Assembly: GCF_002879645.1 (NCBI RefSeq)
Contig: NZ_PNRE01000100.1
Location: 62,001 to 126,000, forward strand
DNA length: 64,000 bases
Origin: Halomonas heilongjiangensis
GTDB lineage: Bacteria > Pseudomonadota > Gammaproteobacteria > Pseudomonadales > Halomonadaceae
Direction of reading: 5' to 3'
Shown here piece by piece: positions 33,439 to 42,346 of this stretch (positions are counted from its first letter, which is position 1; each line of letters starts with the position of its first letter). Position numbers and translations under genes: made by a program. The notes under the pieces are model-generated. The model had not been told where the DNA came from. It saw nothing but the letters and a program-made list of their open reading frames with translations, and did not search any database.

Positions 33439-33467
33439 AAGGTAGGGTCAGGATTTCGGGAAGTCAA
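33439..33467 (-). promoter_or_regulatory. Promoter of the substrate-binding protein gene
   Basis: Minus-strand TTGACT (33462-33467), 17-bp spacer, TACCTT (33439-33444), directly followed by the operator. Transcription would begin about 120 nt before the start codon at 33310. The rest of the 605-nt gap to 33916 holds the divergent promoter, its operator and a 17-codon frame; 33470-33700 shows nothing clear. Confidence 0.6.
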
Positions 33468-33702
33468 CCAGCGACCTTCAGATGGAGGGGCGGCTCGCCA
33501 TCTGGAGGAACGCATCGTCGCACCCCTACGTCCGTGCTCATGCGCACTCGGACGACACGGCCCCACAGGCCAACGGCCAGGAGACGGATTTGTTTGACAG
33601 TCGTCATCGTCATATTTTCATAGTTAATTCAATGATATATCGACGTCTCGTCGAGCCCTGCTGGGGCAGAAGGGGGCTCGCATTACTTTTCCTGAAAAAC
33701 CC

Positions 33703-33730
33703 TTGACAGGGGAGAAAGGTGCTGTATAGA
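33703..33730 (+). promoter_or_regulatory. Sigma-70 promoter of the hydroxyproline operon
   Basis: TTGACA (33703-33708), 16-bp spacer, TATAGA (33725-33730). This is the best consensus promoter in the window. The operator begins 3 nt after the -10 box. It would drive the ATPase, permease and catabolic genes on the plus strand. Confidence 0.75.
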
Positions 33731-33733
33731 GTT

Positions 33734-33751
33734 GTATGCAGATCTGCACAC
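33734..33751. promoter_or_regulatory. Palindromic operator, probable GntR site 2
   Basis: GTATGCAG-AT-CTGCACAC, one mismatch from a perfect palindrome and the same half-sites as 33421-33438. Placed over the expected transcription start, which fits repression. Confidence 0.7.
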
Positions 33752-33801
33752 AAAGAATTGCAGGCATTTTTACAAACCAGACAACAATAAGAGGAGGGCC
33801 C

Positions 33802-33855
33802 ATGTTTTCTCGAACAGCTTGCAGCGTGACCAGAGCTCCAGCCATCGCCGCCTAG
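33802..33855 (+). CDS. Possible 17-residue leader peptide
   Basis: The frame MFSRTACSVTRAPAIAA-stop has an excellent ribosome site (GAGGAGGG, 4-10 nt before the ATG) in the 5' leader of the hydroxyproline operon, about 60 nt before the ATPase gene. The site is stronger than that of the ATPase. It may be a leader peptide or the stump of a signal peptide from a lost gene. Confidence 0.3.
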   Translation: MFSRTACSVTRAPAIAA

Positions 33856-33915
33856 TCGATGCCGGGTGTCATAACATCGCATTGACTAAACATGAGAACA
33901 TGATGTGGTTCGGAG

Positions 33916-34746
33916 ATGATGATGAATATGGTAGACAATATTAATAAGCAACAAGAAGAAGAGACTGCCAAATATCAAGGCGCCGAAGACAATAGTCCCT
34001 TGATAGAGTTCAAGGGAGTCACCAAGCGCTTTGGTGATACTTGCGTCATGGATGAGATGGACCTGAAGATGAAGGCCGGAGATCGACTGGTAATCATCGG
34101 TCCGAGTGGTAGCGGAAAAAGCACCTTGCTGAGGGTGTTGATGGGGTTGGAAAAGATTGACAAGGGCGAGATCTTTTTTGGCTCTAACCCCTATATCACC
34201 GTTGACAGGAAAGGACGAACGCGCACGGACATGTCCGTGAGAAGCAAGATTGGAATGGTTTTTCAGCATTACACCCTTTTTCCTCACCTGTCGGTAATGA
34301 GTAACTTGACGTTGTCGCCCGTCAAGGTCCGTGGCATGGCCAGGTCAGAGGCAGAGGATCGTGCTCGAGAATATCTCGCTCGGCTCGGGATGGAGGACAA
34401 GCTATATAGCTATCCGGGCAAGCTGTCAGGCGGACAAAAGCAGCGTGTCGCGATTGCCCGTGCGCTAATGCTTGAGCCGAAGCTGATGCTGTTTGATGAG
34501 GTGACATCTGCGCTGGATCCAGAGATGGTGGCAGAGATAGAAAAGGTCATGCTGGACCTTGCCAAGCAGAAAATGGCCATGATGATCGTCACGCATGATA
34601 TGTACTTTGCCAAGAAGATTGCTACTGAGTCGGTTTTCATCGCTGGCGGGAAAGTAATAGAGAAATGCGACCCTGAGATCATGTTCAATGAGCCGAAGCA
34701 GGAGCGCACCAGGGACTTCCTCGACAAGGTCCTTCATCTCAAGTGA
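33916..34746 (+). CDS. Amino acid ABC transporter ATP-binding protein
   Basis: 276 residues. Walker A GPSGSGKST, signature LSGGQKQR, Walker B LMLFDEVTSALDPE and the switch His in IVTHDM are intact. It belongs to the polar amino acid (GlnQ/HisP-like) group but has an unusual extra stretch (about residues 85-105, NPYITVDRKGRTRTDMS) before the Q-loop FQHYTLFPHLSV. Four ATGs lie close together; those at 33922 or 33928 fit the GGAG at 33912-33915 best. Followed at 11 nt by the first permease gene. Confidence 0.9.
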   Translation: MMMNMVDNINKQQEEETAKYQGAEDNSPLIEFKGVTKRFGDTCVMDEMDLKMKAGDRLVIIGPSGSGKSTLLRVLMGLEKIDKGEIFFGSNPYITVDRKGRTRTDMSVRSKIGMVFQHYTLFPHLSVMSNLTLSPVKVRGMARSEAEDRAREYLARLGMEDKLYSYPGKLSGGQKQRVAIARALMLEPKLMLFDEVTSALDPEMVAEIEKVMLDLAKQKMAMMIVTHDMYFAKKIATESVFIAGGKVIEKCDPEIMFNEPKQERTRDFLDKVLHLK

Positions 34747-34757
34747 GGTAATCAGCG

Positions 34758-35429
34758 ATGAATTATACCTTTGACTTTAGCGTGCTTGTTGGAAACTTTG
34801 GTCCGCTCATTGAAGGGTTGCAAACAACTCTGCTGCTGGCTTTAGGTGCCAATGTTCTCGGGCTGACCGTCGGTTTTGTCGTCTGCCTTCTGGCAATGGC
34901 TCCATTCTGGATCTTGCGGCTCCCGGCAAAAATGTTTATCGAGTTTTTCCGGTGCACTCCAGTGCTGATACAGATAGTCTGGTTCTTCTACTGTGTGCCG
35001 ATACTCTTCAATGTGTTCCTTGATCCCATCACTATGGGCATCATGGCGCTAGGGCTTAACCTGATTGCCTTCAATGCCGAGGCATACCGTGCCGGCATAC
35101 AAGCCGTGCCCAAGGAGCACCATGATGCCTGCGTTGCCCTGGGGCTCGGAGCTTGGCATAAAACCGTGTATGTGATTTTTCCTCAAGCATTGCGGAACGC
35201 GATACCGGTACTCATGACGAATGGCATCACTATTCTGCAGCAAAGTGCTCTCGTTGCTATTGTGGCGGTGGCCGATCTGATGTACGCAGGGAAAATGTTG
35301 GCGACCAATACCTATCGACCTCTTGAGGTCTTTACGGCAGTTGCCTTGATCTACTTCTTCATGTCGTTGCCAATTTCTCAAGTCGTAACGTTTCTCGAGC
35401 GTCGGCAAGATGCGTCGGTAGAGCGTTGA
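34758..35429 (+). CDS. Amino acid ABC transporter permease 1
   Basis: 223 residues, five membrane helices, HisM/GlnP type. The EAA loop that contacts the ATPase is visible as HHDACVALGLGAWHKTVYVI followed by FPQALRNAIP. FRCTPVLIQIVWFFY is the conserved second-helix region. It pairs with the next gene as a heterodimer. AGGTAA sits before the ATG. Confidence 0.92.
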   Translation: MNYTFDFSVLVGNFGPLIEGLQTTLLLALGANVLGLTVGFVVCLLAMAPFWILRLPAKMFIEFFRCTPVLIQIVWFFYCVPILFNVFLDPITMGIMALGLNLIAFNAEAYRAGIQAVPKEHHDACVALGLGAWHKTVYVIFPQALRNAIPVLMTNGITILQQSALVAIVAVADLMYAGKMLATNTYRPLEVFTAVALIYFFMSLPISQVVTFLERRQDASVER

Positions 35430-35439
35430 GGGGGTCATC

Positions 35440-36102
35440 ATGAATTTCGATTTCTTTCGTGTGCTCAGCTATTGGGATGTTTTGCTGAATGGCCTTGGTA
35501 TTACACTGCTGTTTACGGTAAGTGCCGTCATTATCGGCACCTTGTTGGGGTTTATTATCAGCCTCATGAGGGTGTCGCCATTCCGCGTGCTAAAGTGGCC
35601 TGCCAGGTTGTATGTCGAGTTTTTCCGCGGCACACCGATGCTGATACAGCTGTTCTGGATCTTCTTCTGTCTGCCCCTGGTAATTGGCAGGGATATACCA
35701 CCCTATGTATCGGTATTGTTGGCCATGGTGCTGTTCATGGCGGCGATAACCAGTGAAACATTCCGTGGGTCGCTCAAGTCCATTTCCGGTGAGCAGCATG
35801 ATGCCTGTGTCGCACTGGGTCTTAACTTCAGGGTGAAGGCGATAAATGTCATCTTCCCGCAGGCGTTGTTGCGGTCCATACCGCCCTTGATGTCAAATAA
35901 CGTTGCTCTCTTCAAGGAGAGTGCCCTGATCTCTTCTGTAGGTATTGCGGACTTGATGTTTGTAAGTTCCAATATTTCATCCAGTACTGCCCGTCCTGTT
36001 GAGTTTCTGACGGCAGCGGCGATTATCTACTTCGTCGTTGCTTTCCCGGCAACTCGCCTGGTCGATCTTGTCGAAAAGCGGTTGCTGCTCCGCTTTACAT
36101 GA
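35440..36102 (+). CDS. Amino acid ABC transporter permease 2
   Basis: 220 residues, five helices, same family. FFRGTPMLIQLFWIFF and the EAA loop (EQHDACVALGLNFRVKAINV, then FPQALLRSIPP) are present. Starts 10 nt after permease 1. Together with the ATPase and the binding protein at 32483-33310 it forms a complete importer. Confidence 0.92.
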   Translation: MNFDFFRVLSYWDVLLNGLGITLLFTVSAVIIGTLLGFIISLMRVSPFRVLKWPARLYVEFFRGTPMLIQLFWIFFCLPLVIGRDIPPYVSVLLAMVLFMAAITSETFRGSLKSISGEQHDACVALGLNFRVKAINVIFPQALLRSIPPLMSNNVALFKESALISSVGIADLMFVSSNISSSTARPVEFLTAAAIIYFVVAFPATRLVDLVEKRLLLRFT

Positions 36103-36143
36103 ACCCTGTGTAGTAAAAGTGAATTGAATAACCGGAGGTTATA

Positions 36144-37016
36144 ATGAAGCTTGAAGGTATTCTCCCTGCCCTCGTCACTCCTTTTGACAACAATGATCGT
36201 GTGAACCACCAGGTGCTGGCAGACCTGGTAGAGCACCAGTTGAAGCTGGGGGCAACGGGTTTCGTTCCCCTTGGCTCTACCGGTGAATCCTATGCCCTGA
36301 CCAATGAAGAGCGCCGCGAGGTGCTGAAGACTGTCAGAGAGGTGGTTGGCAACCGCGGCCTGCTGATCGCGGGGGCCAATGCTCCCTCAACTCGTGAAGT
36401 CATCGAACAGGTCAAGCAGAACCGTGATGCTGGCTATGATGCCGTTCTGATTGCTCCGCCTTTCTACTCGGTGCCTTCGGAAGAGGAGCTGCTTGGACAT
36501 TACCGTGCCATTCTCGAAGCGGTGCCCGATGTTGATGTCGTGCTCTACAACTATCCGATGCGTGTCGCCATCGAGCTTGGCTATAGTGTGATGGATGGTC
36601 TTCAAGACGAGCCGCGTGTCATTGCCATCAAGGAAAGCAGCGGTGAGCTGATGCGTGCCATCGATATCGGCACGAAGTATAAGGGCAAGATCGATCTGTG
36701 CTGCGGCTCGGATGACATCGCACTCGACTTCTTCGTCTGGGGTGCCACCAGCTGGATCAGTGCGCCGGCCAATATCATGCCCGAGAACATCATCAAGTTT
36801 TATGATGAGTTTAAGGCAGGGAATATCGAGGGTGCCAAGGGCATTTCCGAGAAGATTTTCCCGGTCATGAACAGCCTGGAGACAAGCAAGTTCATTCAAA
36901 AGATCAAGTATGGCTGTGAACTCAATGGGTTCCCGGTGGGCAACGCCAGGATGCCGCTTCAGCCGCTCAGCGAAGCTGAAAAGGCAGAGTTCAGGAAGGC
37001 TTACGAGCTCGTTTGA
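36144..37016 (+). CDS. DapA/NAL-family lyase, probable hydroxyproline-pathway deaminase
   Basis: 290 residues, TIM barrel. The GSTGE loop near residue 44, the catalytic Tyr in VVLYNYP (Y135) and the Schiff-base Lys in VIAIKESSGE (K163) are intact. Dihydrodipicolinate synthase is the classic member. In hydroxyproline pathways a paralogue turns 1-pyrroline-4-hydroxy-2-carboxylate into 2-oxoglutarate semialdehyde with loss of ammonia. That role is chosen from the neighbours (epimerase, FAD dehydrogenase, aldehyde dehydrogenase); the sequence alone does not decide it. GGAGG lies 7 nt before the ATG. Confidence 0.85.
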   Translation: MKLEGILPALVTPFDNNDRVNHQVLADLVEHQLKLGATGFVPLGSTGESYALTNEERREVLKTVREVVGNRGLLIAGANAPSTREVIEQVKQNRDAGYDAVLIAPPFYSVPSEEELLGHYRAILEAVPDVDVVLYNYPMRVAIELGYSVMDGLQDEPRVIAIKESSGELMRAIDIGTKYKGKIDLCCGSDDIALDFFVWGATSWISAPANIMPENIIKFYDEFKAGNIEGAKGISEKIFPVMNSLETSKFIQKIKYGCELNGFPVGNARMPLQPLSEAEKAEFRKAYELV

Positions 37017-37082
37017 TAAATTGGCTCGGCAGGAGTGATCGAACGGTTCGGTTACTCCTGCCCTGACTTGAGAGGTCATCTG

Positions 37083-38330
37083 ATGAACGTCGCTCCGTCC
37101 ACTGTTGTGATTGGTGGTGGCATCGTTGGAGTGTGTTGTGCCCTTTATCTCCAGAGGGAAGGCAAGAACGTCACATTGGTAGATCCTGCTGCGCCGGGTG
37201 ACAGCACTGCCAAGTGGAGCTGTGGTCAGATGGCAGTCAGTGAGATCATTCCGCTTTCCAAGCCGGGAATCCTGAAGAAGGTACCCGGGTGGATGCTGGA
37301 TCAGAACGGTCCTTTGGCATTGCGGCCAGCTGCGGTGCCTAGGCTTTTGCCGTGGATGTTCCGGTTCATGGCCAATGCCAGCCGTTCCAGAATCGAAATG
37401 ATTGCGAGAGAGCTGTCAACACTGACGAGCAAGGTCTATCTTGATTACCAACCGCTGTTTGACAAGTGTGATGATAAGGACCTGATCGGCAGCCGGCCGA
37501 CGCTGGAGGTGTTTGACAGGCGTTCCGGCCTGGAAGGTGAGCAGGCCTATATTGCGCTTCGTCAAGAACTCGGGTTCAAGGTAGAGTCTCTTGGAGCCAG
37601 AGAGATTGGCGATCTCGAGCCGGCCTTGGCGGGAAAGTTCTCCCATGGGCTTTTGCTTTCTGACTGGCGGACGGTCCGCGATACGGAAGGCTTCATTGCG
37701 GAATTAACGAAGAGCTTCATCAGCCAGGGTGGCGTGAGAGTTCAGGATGCTGTCCAGAGTATTCAGACGGGCCAAGGTAAGGCAACGGGCATCACACTGG
37801 ACAGTGGGCGATCGATTCCGGTCGAGCAGTTGGTCGTCGCTGCTGGTAATGAAAGCAAGAAATTCTTCGGGACCCTGGGTGTCAAGGTGCCCTTGATGGG
37901 TATCGGTGGCTATCAGGTTCTAGTGCGAAATGGTGGCGTCGATATGAAACATGCCACGGTTTACGCCGATGGTGGGTTTGGCCTCGTCCCCATGACAAGG
38001 GGCTTGCAGATCGGTGGCACCATCGAGTTTGCCGGAGACAATGCCTCGCCCAATTATGATCGCGCCAGGATCATCCTGGAAAAGGCCAAGCGCATCATTC
38101 CGTCTCTCGACACTTCCGATGTCGAATTTGGCATCGGATGGAGGCCTTTCTTGCCAGACACCAAGCCTGTCATTGACAAGTCTCCCAAGCTCAGCAATGT
38201 TGCCATGACATTCGGTCATGGCCAACTTGGGCTTACCCTTGGGGCTACCACGGGGCGCCTGATTGCAGACCTGGTGCAGGGGCGGAAAAGCGCTGAGGAT
38301 ATCACCCCATTCCGGGCATCAAGATTTTAA
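37083..38330 (+). CDS. FAD-dependent D-amino acid dehydrogenase (probable cis-4-hydroxy-D-proline dehydrogenase)
   Basis: 415 residues, DAO/DadA fold. FAD site VIGGGIVGVCCALYLQ near residue 9, a conserved CGQMAVSE-like loop (SAKW/NAG region, here TAKWSCGQMA), and the C-terminal GHGQLGLTLGATTGRLIADL. It should oxidise a cyclic D-amino acid and pass electrons to the respiratory chain. In the hydroxyproline route it follows the epimerase. The ATG at 37083 has GAGAGG upstream and places the FAD motif at the normal position. Confidence 0.87.
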   Translation: MNVAPSTVVIGGGIVGVCCALYLQREGKNVTLVDPAAPGDSTAKWSCGQMAVSEIIPLSKPGILKKVPGWMLDQNGPLALRPAAVPRLLPWMFRFMANASRSRIEMIARELSTLTSKVYLDYQPLFDKCDDKDLIGSRPTLEVFDRRSGLEGEQAYIALRQELGFKVESLGAREIGDLEPALAGKFSHGLLLSDWRTVRDTEGFIAELTKSFISQGGVRVQDAVQSIQTGQGKATGITLDSGRSIPVEQLVVAAGNESKKFFGTLGVKVPLMGIGGYQVLVRNGGVDMKHATVYADGGFGLVPMTRGLQIGGTIEFAGDNASPNYDRARIILEKAKRIIPSLDTSDVEFGIGWRPFLPDTKPVIDKSPKLSNVAMTFGHGQLGLTLGATTGRLIADLVQGRKSAEDITPFRASRF

Positions 38331-38353
38331 GTTCCAACAGAGGGAGTGGATGA

Positions 38354-39835
38354 ATGAAATCCTATAACCATCTTTATATCAACGGTCGGTGGACCCAGCC
38401 TGTCAAGGGGCAGACATTTCCCGCTATCGATCCCAGTGACGAGACAGTGATTGCCGAAGTGGGCGCGGCCACTGCGGAAGATGTCGACGCCGCCGTCAAG
38501 GCGGCTAGAGAAGCTTTCGATCATGGTCCCTGGCCCAGAATGAGTGGCAAGGAGCGAGCCGGTTACCTTCGTCGCATCGCTGGGGGAATTCGCGCACGCC
38601 TGAACGACCTGGCCGAGTTGGAAGTCAGGGACAACGGTAAACCACTTCCGGAAGCGGTCTGGGACATCGAGGATACGGCCGGCTGCTTCGACTTCTATGC
38701 CGACCTGGCTGAGCGCAGTGATGCACAGCCGGAAAGAGCCGTTGAACTTTCCATGGAGGGCTTCGTCTCCAAGGCCGTCAAGGAGCCGGTGGGTGTAGTG
38801 GCCGCCATCACGCCGTGGAACTTCCCGATGCTGATGGCCTCCTGGAAGGTGGCGCCGGCGATCGCCGCGGGCTGCACCGTGGTGCTCAAGCCCTCCGAGG
38901 TCACTTCGCTGACCGCGCTGGAGATGGCGGCCATCTGCGAGGAGGCGGAGATCCCGCCCGGCGTGGTCAACATCCTGCCCGGCATCGGGATCGAGGCGGG
39001 GGCGCCGCTCACCGAGCATCCGCTGGTGGACAAGATCGCCTTCACCGGCAGCGTGCCGACCGGCAGCAAGCTCATGAAGGTGGCCGCCCAGGACATCAAG
39101 AACGTCAGCCTGGAGCTGGGCGGCAAGTCGCCGCTGATCATCTTCGACGATTGCGACCTCGAGGACGCCGTCGAATGGCTGATGTTCGGCATTTTCTGGA
39201 ACAAGGGCGAGGTGTGCTCCGCGACCTCCCGGGTCCTGGTGCAGGAGAACCTCTATCCGAAGCTGATGGAACGCCTGGTCGAGGAAGCCCGCAAGCTCAA
39301 GATCGGCAACGGCATGCAGGATGGCGTCCTGCTCGGGCCACTGGTCAATGCCGCCCAGTACGAGAAGGTGACCGGGGCCATCGAGGCAGGCAAGCGTGAC
39401 GGCGCTACCCTGGTGTACGGCGGCGAGCGTCCGGCCGGCCTTGAGAAGGGCTACTACCTGGAGCCCGCCATCTTCGTCGACGTGCCCGAGGACTGCGACC
39501 TGTGGAAGGAAGAGGTCTTCGGCCCGGTGGTGGCGATCCGCCGCTTCGCGACCGAGGAAGAGGCCGTGCGCGTGGCCAACGACTCGGAGTACGGCCTGGC
39601 CGGCGCCGTCATGTCCAAGGACCTCGAGCGCTGCGAGCGAGTCGCCCGCGACCTGCAGGCCGGCATCATCTGGATCAACTGCTCGCAGCCCACCTTCGTC
39701 GAGGCACCCTGGGGCGGCTACAAGAAGAGCGGCATCGGCCGCGAGCTCGGCGAGTGGGGCTACGAGAACTACTTCGAGACCAAGCAGATCACCAGCTACG
39801 TCAGCGACAAGCCCTGGGGCTGGTTCATCAAGTAA
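38354..39835 (+). CDS. Aldehyde dehydrogenase (probable 2-oxoglutarate semialdehyde dehydrogenase)
   Basis: 493 residues. PWNFPMLMASWKVAPA near 155, the general-base Glu in LELGGKSPL, the catalytic Cys in NKGEVCSATSR near 289, and EEVFGPVV are all present. The Cys loop resembles betaine-aldehyde dehydrogenases, so that substrate is possible. In this locus oxidation of 2-oxoglutarate semialdehyde to 2-oxoglutarate is expected. Odd: the first 430 bp share the moderate GC of the upstream genes, while from about 38800 the codons become strongly GC-ending, as if two gene copies had recombined. Confidence 0.88.
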   Translation: MKSYNHLYINGRWTQPVKGQTFPAIDPSDETVIAEVGAATAEDVDAAVKAAREAFDHGPWPRMSGKERAGYLRRIAGGIRARLNDLAELEVRDNGKPLPEAVWDIEDTAGCFDFYADLAERSDAQPERAVELSMEGFVSKAVKEPVGVVAAITPWNFPMLMASWKVAPAIAAGCTVVLKPSEVTSLTALEMAAICEEAEIPPGVVNILPGIGIEAGAPLTEHPLVDKIAFTGSVPTGSKLMKVAAQDIKNVSLELGGKSPLIIFDDCDLEDAVEWLMFGIFWNKGEVCSATSRVLVQENLYPKLMERLVEEARKLKIGNGMQDGVLLGPLVNAAQYEKVTGAIEAGKRDGATLVYGGERPAGLEKGYYLEPAIFVDVPEDCDLWKEEVFGPVVAIRRFATEEEAVRVANDSEYGLAGAVMSKDLERCERVARDLQAGIIWINCSQPTFVEAPWGGYKKSGIGRELGEWGYENYFETKQITSYVSDKPWGWFIK

Positions 39836-39873
39836 GCTGTCGATCACGAGTATCGCTGAGCTGAGGACACCAT

Positions 39874-40893
39874 ATGCGTTGGCAAAAGACACTACAGCTG
39901 GTCGACGTTCACTGTGAAGGTGAGGTCGGGAAGGTCATTACGGGCGGCGTCCTGGACCTGCCTGGCTCGACGATGCTCGACAAGATGCATTACATCAACG
40001 ACGTCGATGACTCCTTGCGGCGCCTCGTCACCCAGGAACCCCGTGGTTGCCTGCAGATGTCGGTCAATCTCCTGCTGCCAAGCCGATTGCCGGAGGCGGA
40101 CGCGGGAATGATCGTCCTCCAGGCCGACAAGGCACACCCCATGTCCGGCAGCAACTGCATCTGTGTGGTGACGGCCCTGCTCGAACTGGGGATGGTAAAG
40201 ATGCAGGAGCCGGTGACCACGGTAACCATCGACACCCCGGCAGGGCTCATCAAGGCACAGGCCCATTGCTCGGCGGGCCGTTGCACGAGTGTCAAGCTGG
40301 ATATGGTACCGGCCTTCGTCGATGCCCTGGATCGAACCGTCGAGGTACCGGGCCTGGGCAGCATCAAGCTCGATATCGCCTTCGGCGGTGTCTTCTATGC
40401 GCTCGTCGATGTCGACCAGGTCGGACTCGAGATCAAGCCGGAGAATGCGCGCCGGCTTGCCGAACTGGGAGCGTCCATCAAGAAGATCGTGAATCACCAG
40501 ATCGACGTGCAGCACCCGGTGCTGAGCTCGTTAAGCGGCGTGGCCTATGTCATGTTCCGCAATCGACTGGAGGATGGGCTCTACCAGACCTGTACCACCC
40601 TTCCCCCTGGACGGGTGGACCGCTCTCCTTGCGGGACGGGAAGCTCGGCCAATCTCGCGACGCTCATCGAGAGAGGGCTCGTCAAGAAGGGCGATCGGCT
40701 CGTGTCGCGCTCCATCATCGGGGGAGAGTTCCAGGTCGAGGCACGGGATATAGCGACCATTGCCGACAAGCAGGCGGTATTGCCCAGCGTGACGGGGCGT
40801 GCCTGGGTCTATGGTTTCCACCAGTTGGGAGTCGATCCGGACGATCCCCTGGCCGATGGCTTTACGCTGTCCGATACCTGGGGGCAGGGTTGA
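39874..40893 (+). CDS. Proline racemase family protein (probable hydroxyproline 2-epimerase)
   Basis: 339 residues. Two catalytic positions can be read: Ser91 in HPMSGSN (Cys in classic proline racemase) and Cys253 in DRSPCGTGSSA. In this superfamily Cys/Cys and Ser/Cys types are mostly hydroxyproline or proline epimerases, while Thr/Cys types are dehydratases of trans-3-hydroxyproline. The gene neighbourhood favours 4-hydroxyproline 2-epimerase as the first catabolic step. GGACACC precedes the ATG; the spacing from the aldehyde dehydrogenase is 38 nt. Confidence 0.87.
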   Translation: MRWQKTLQLVDVHCEGEVGKVITGGVLDLPGSTMLDKMHYINDVDDSLRRLVTQEPRGCLQMSVNLLLPSRLPEADAGMIVLQADKAHPMSGSNCICVVTALLELGMVKMQEPVTTVTIDTPAGLIKAQAHCSAGRCTSVKLDMVPAFVDALDRTVEVPGLGSIKLDIAFGGVFYALVDVDQVGLEIKPENARRLAELGASIKKIVNHQIDVQHPVLSSLSGVAYVMFRNRLEDGLYQTCTTLPPGRVDRSPCGTGSSANLATLIERGLVKKGDRLVSRSIIGGEFQVEARDIATIADKQAVLPSVTGRAWVYGFHQLGVDPDDPLADGFTLSDTWGQG

Positions 40894-40946
40894 TGGGCCT
40901 GCTATGATGATCGTTGCAATCCTTCCATCCTGATAGGGAAAAACCT

Positions 40947-41660
40947 ATGGCTAGCACAACAAAAAGGCATGGTGGCCGCTACGTCTACGAAACGCTTCGG
41001 CGCAAGATCCTGACGCTTGATCTCAAGCCGGGGAGCCCGCTTGATGAAGTGTCATTGGCCGAAAGTTTCAACCTGTCCAGGTCGCCCATCCGTGATGCCC
41101 TGGCGCGCCTGCATAGCGAAGGGCTGGTGACGGTGCTCAGCAATAGAAGCGTCATCGTCAAGCCCATCGACTTCGAAGGCTTGCCTCGCTACCTGGATGC
41201 CCTCGACCTCGTTCAGCGTGCCGTCACGCGCCTTGCGGCAGGCCTCCGGAGTGACGCCGAGCTCGACGAGATCCGCCGCAAGAACCAGGAGTACATGGCG
41301 GCGGTGGAAGCCTCGGATTTCGGCATGATGTCGGAGAAGAACAAGGAGTTCCACCTGTGCGTTTCCCGGGCGGGGGGAAACCCCTATCTGACGCAATACT
41401 ACGAGAATCTCCTCGATGAGGGACAACGGCTGATTCACCTGCAACTGAACTTCATCATCAGCGACCTTTCCCGGACGATTGGCAACGATCACGAAGACAT
41501 CATAACGGCTATTGCCGACAGGGACATGAGCAAAGCCGAAGAGGCTGCCCATGAACACACGGAACTGTTTCGGAAGCGCTTCATCGATTACCTGAACAAG
41601 AGTCACGTCACTGAACTGAAACTGGACTGGATTGGCAAAAGAGAGGAGTTGGAAGCATGA
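40947..41660 (+). CDS. GntR family regulator, FCD subfamily
   Basis: 237 residues. The winged HTH covers about residues 10-75 (YVYETLRRKILTLDLKPGSPLDE, then SLAESFNLSRSPIRDALARL in parts). The FCD ligand domain follows with a metal-binding pattern (NKEFHLCVSRAGGNPYL, and H residues at NDHEDI and HEHTELF). AGGGAA 7 nt before the ATG selects this start. Overlaps the next gene by ATGA. It probably binds the GTATGCAG-N2-CTGCATAC sites at 33421 and 33734 and responds to a pathway intermediate. Confidence 0.9.
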   Translation: MASTTKRHGGRYVYETLRRKILTLDLKPGSPLDEVSLAESFNLSRSPIRDALARLHSEGLVTVLSNRSVIVKPIDFEGLPRYLDALDLVQRAVTRLAAGLRSDAELDEIRRKNQEYMAAVEASDFGMMSEKNKEFHLCVSRAGGNPYLTQYYENLLDEGQRLIHLQLNFIISDLSRTIGNDHEDIITAIADRDMSKAEEAAHEHTELFRKRFIDYLNKSHVTELKLDWIGKREELEA

Positions 41661-42286
41661 GCGACAAGCGATTGAAGGTGCTCATTATCGGTGCTAGCGG
41701 CACCATCGGTGCCGCCGTGAAGGAACACCTTTCCGAACGCCACGATATTATTACGGCCGGTACCCAGAGTGGTGATATCAAGCTGGACATCACCGATCCG
41801 GCATCCATCAAGCGAGCCTTCGAGGAACTGAGCCCGCTGGATGCGGTGGTCATGACCCTGGGCAAGGCGACCTTCGCACCCTTCAGCGAGCTCGAGCCGG
41901 CCAAGCTTGGCGAGTCCAAGCACCTGCTGGGCATCGAAAACAAGCTGATGGGCCAGATCAACGTCGCCCAGGTGGCACGGGACCACCTCACCGATGGCGG
42001 CTCCATCACCCTGACCACCGGGATTCTCAACGAGCATCCGGTGCCCGGCAGCGTGTCGCCGAGCATGGTCAACGGTGCCCTCGATGCCTTCGTCAAGGCG
42101 GCCGCCATGGAGATGCCGCGCGGCATCCGCATCAACAGCGTGAGCCCCAGTGTCTTGCGTCAGTCGCTGGGCAAGTATGGCCCCTTCTTCCGCGGCTTCA
42201 AGCCCGTGGAGGCCGCCGATGTGGCGCTGGCCTACAGCCGCAGCGTGGAATCCCTGGTCACTGGTCAGGTCCTGAAGGTCTGGTGA
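41657..42286 (+). CDS. Short-chain dehydrogenase, YxxxK-less subgroup
   Basis: 209 residues. The NAD(P) site is VLIIGASGTIGAAV near residue 8, but the usual catalytic Tyr-x-x-x-Lys is absent. The corresponding region reads GSVSPSMVNGALDAFVKAAA, as in a known short SDR branch lacking the Tyr. Coupled to gntR by ATGA. A true oxidoreductase role is uncertain; it might bind a dinucleotide without classic chemistry. Confidence 0.82.
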   Translation: MSDKRLKVLIIGASGTIGAAVKEHLSERHDIITAGTQSGDIKLDITDPASIKRAFEELSPLDAVVMTLGKATFAPFSELEPAKLGESKHLLGIENKLMGQINVAQVARDHLTDGGSITLTTGILNEHPVPGSVSPSMVNGALDAFVKAAAMEMPRGIRINSVSPSVLRQSLGKYGPFFRGFKPVEAADVALAYSRSVESLVTGQVLKVW

Positions 42287-42346
42287 AGCCAGAGCCATCA
42301 AGCAATTCGCATCTTTTTTTCATCACGTTGGTTAGAGGAGGGGGCC

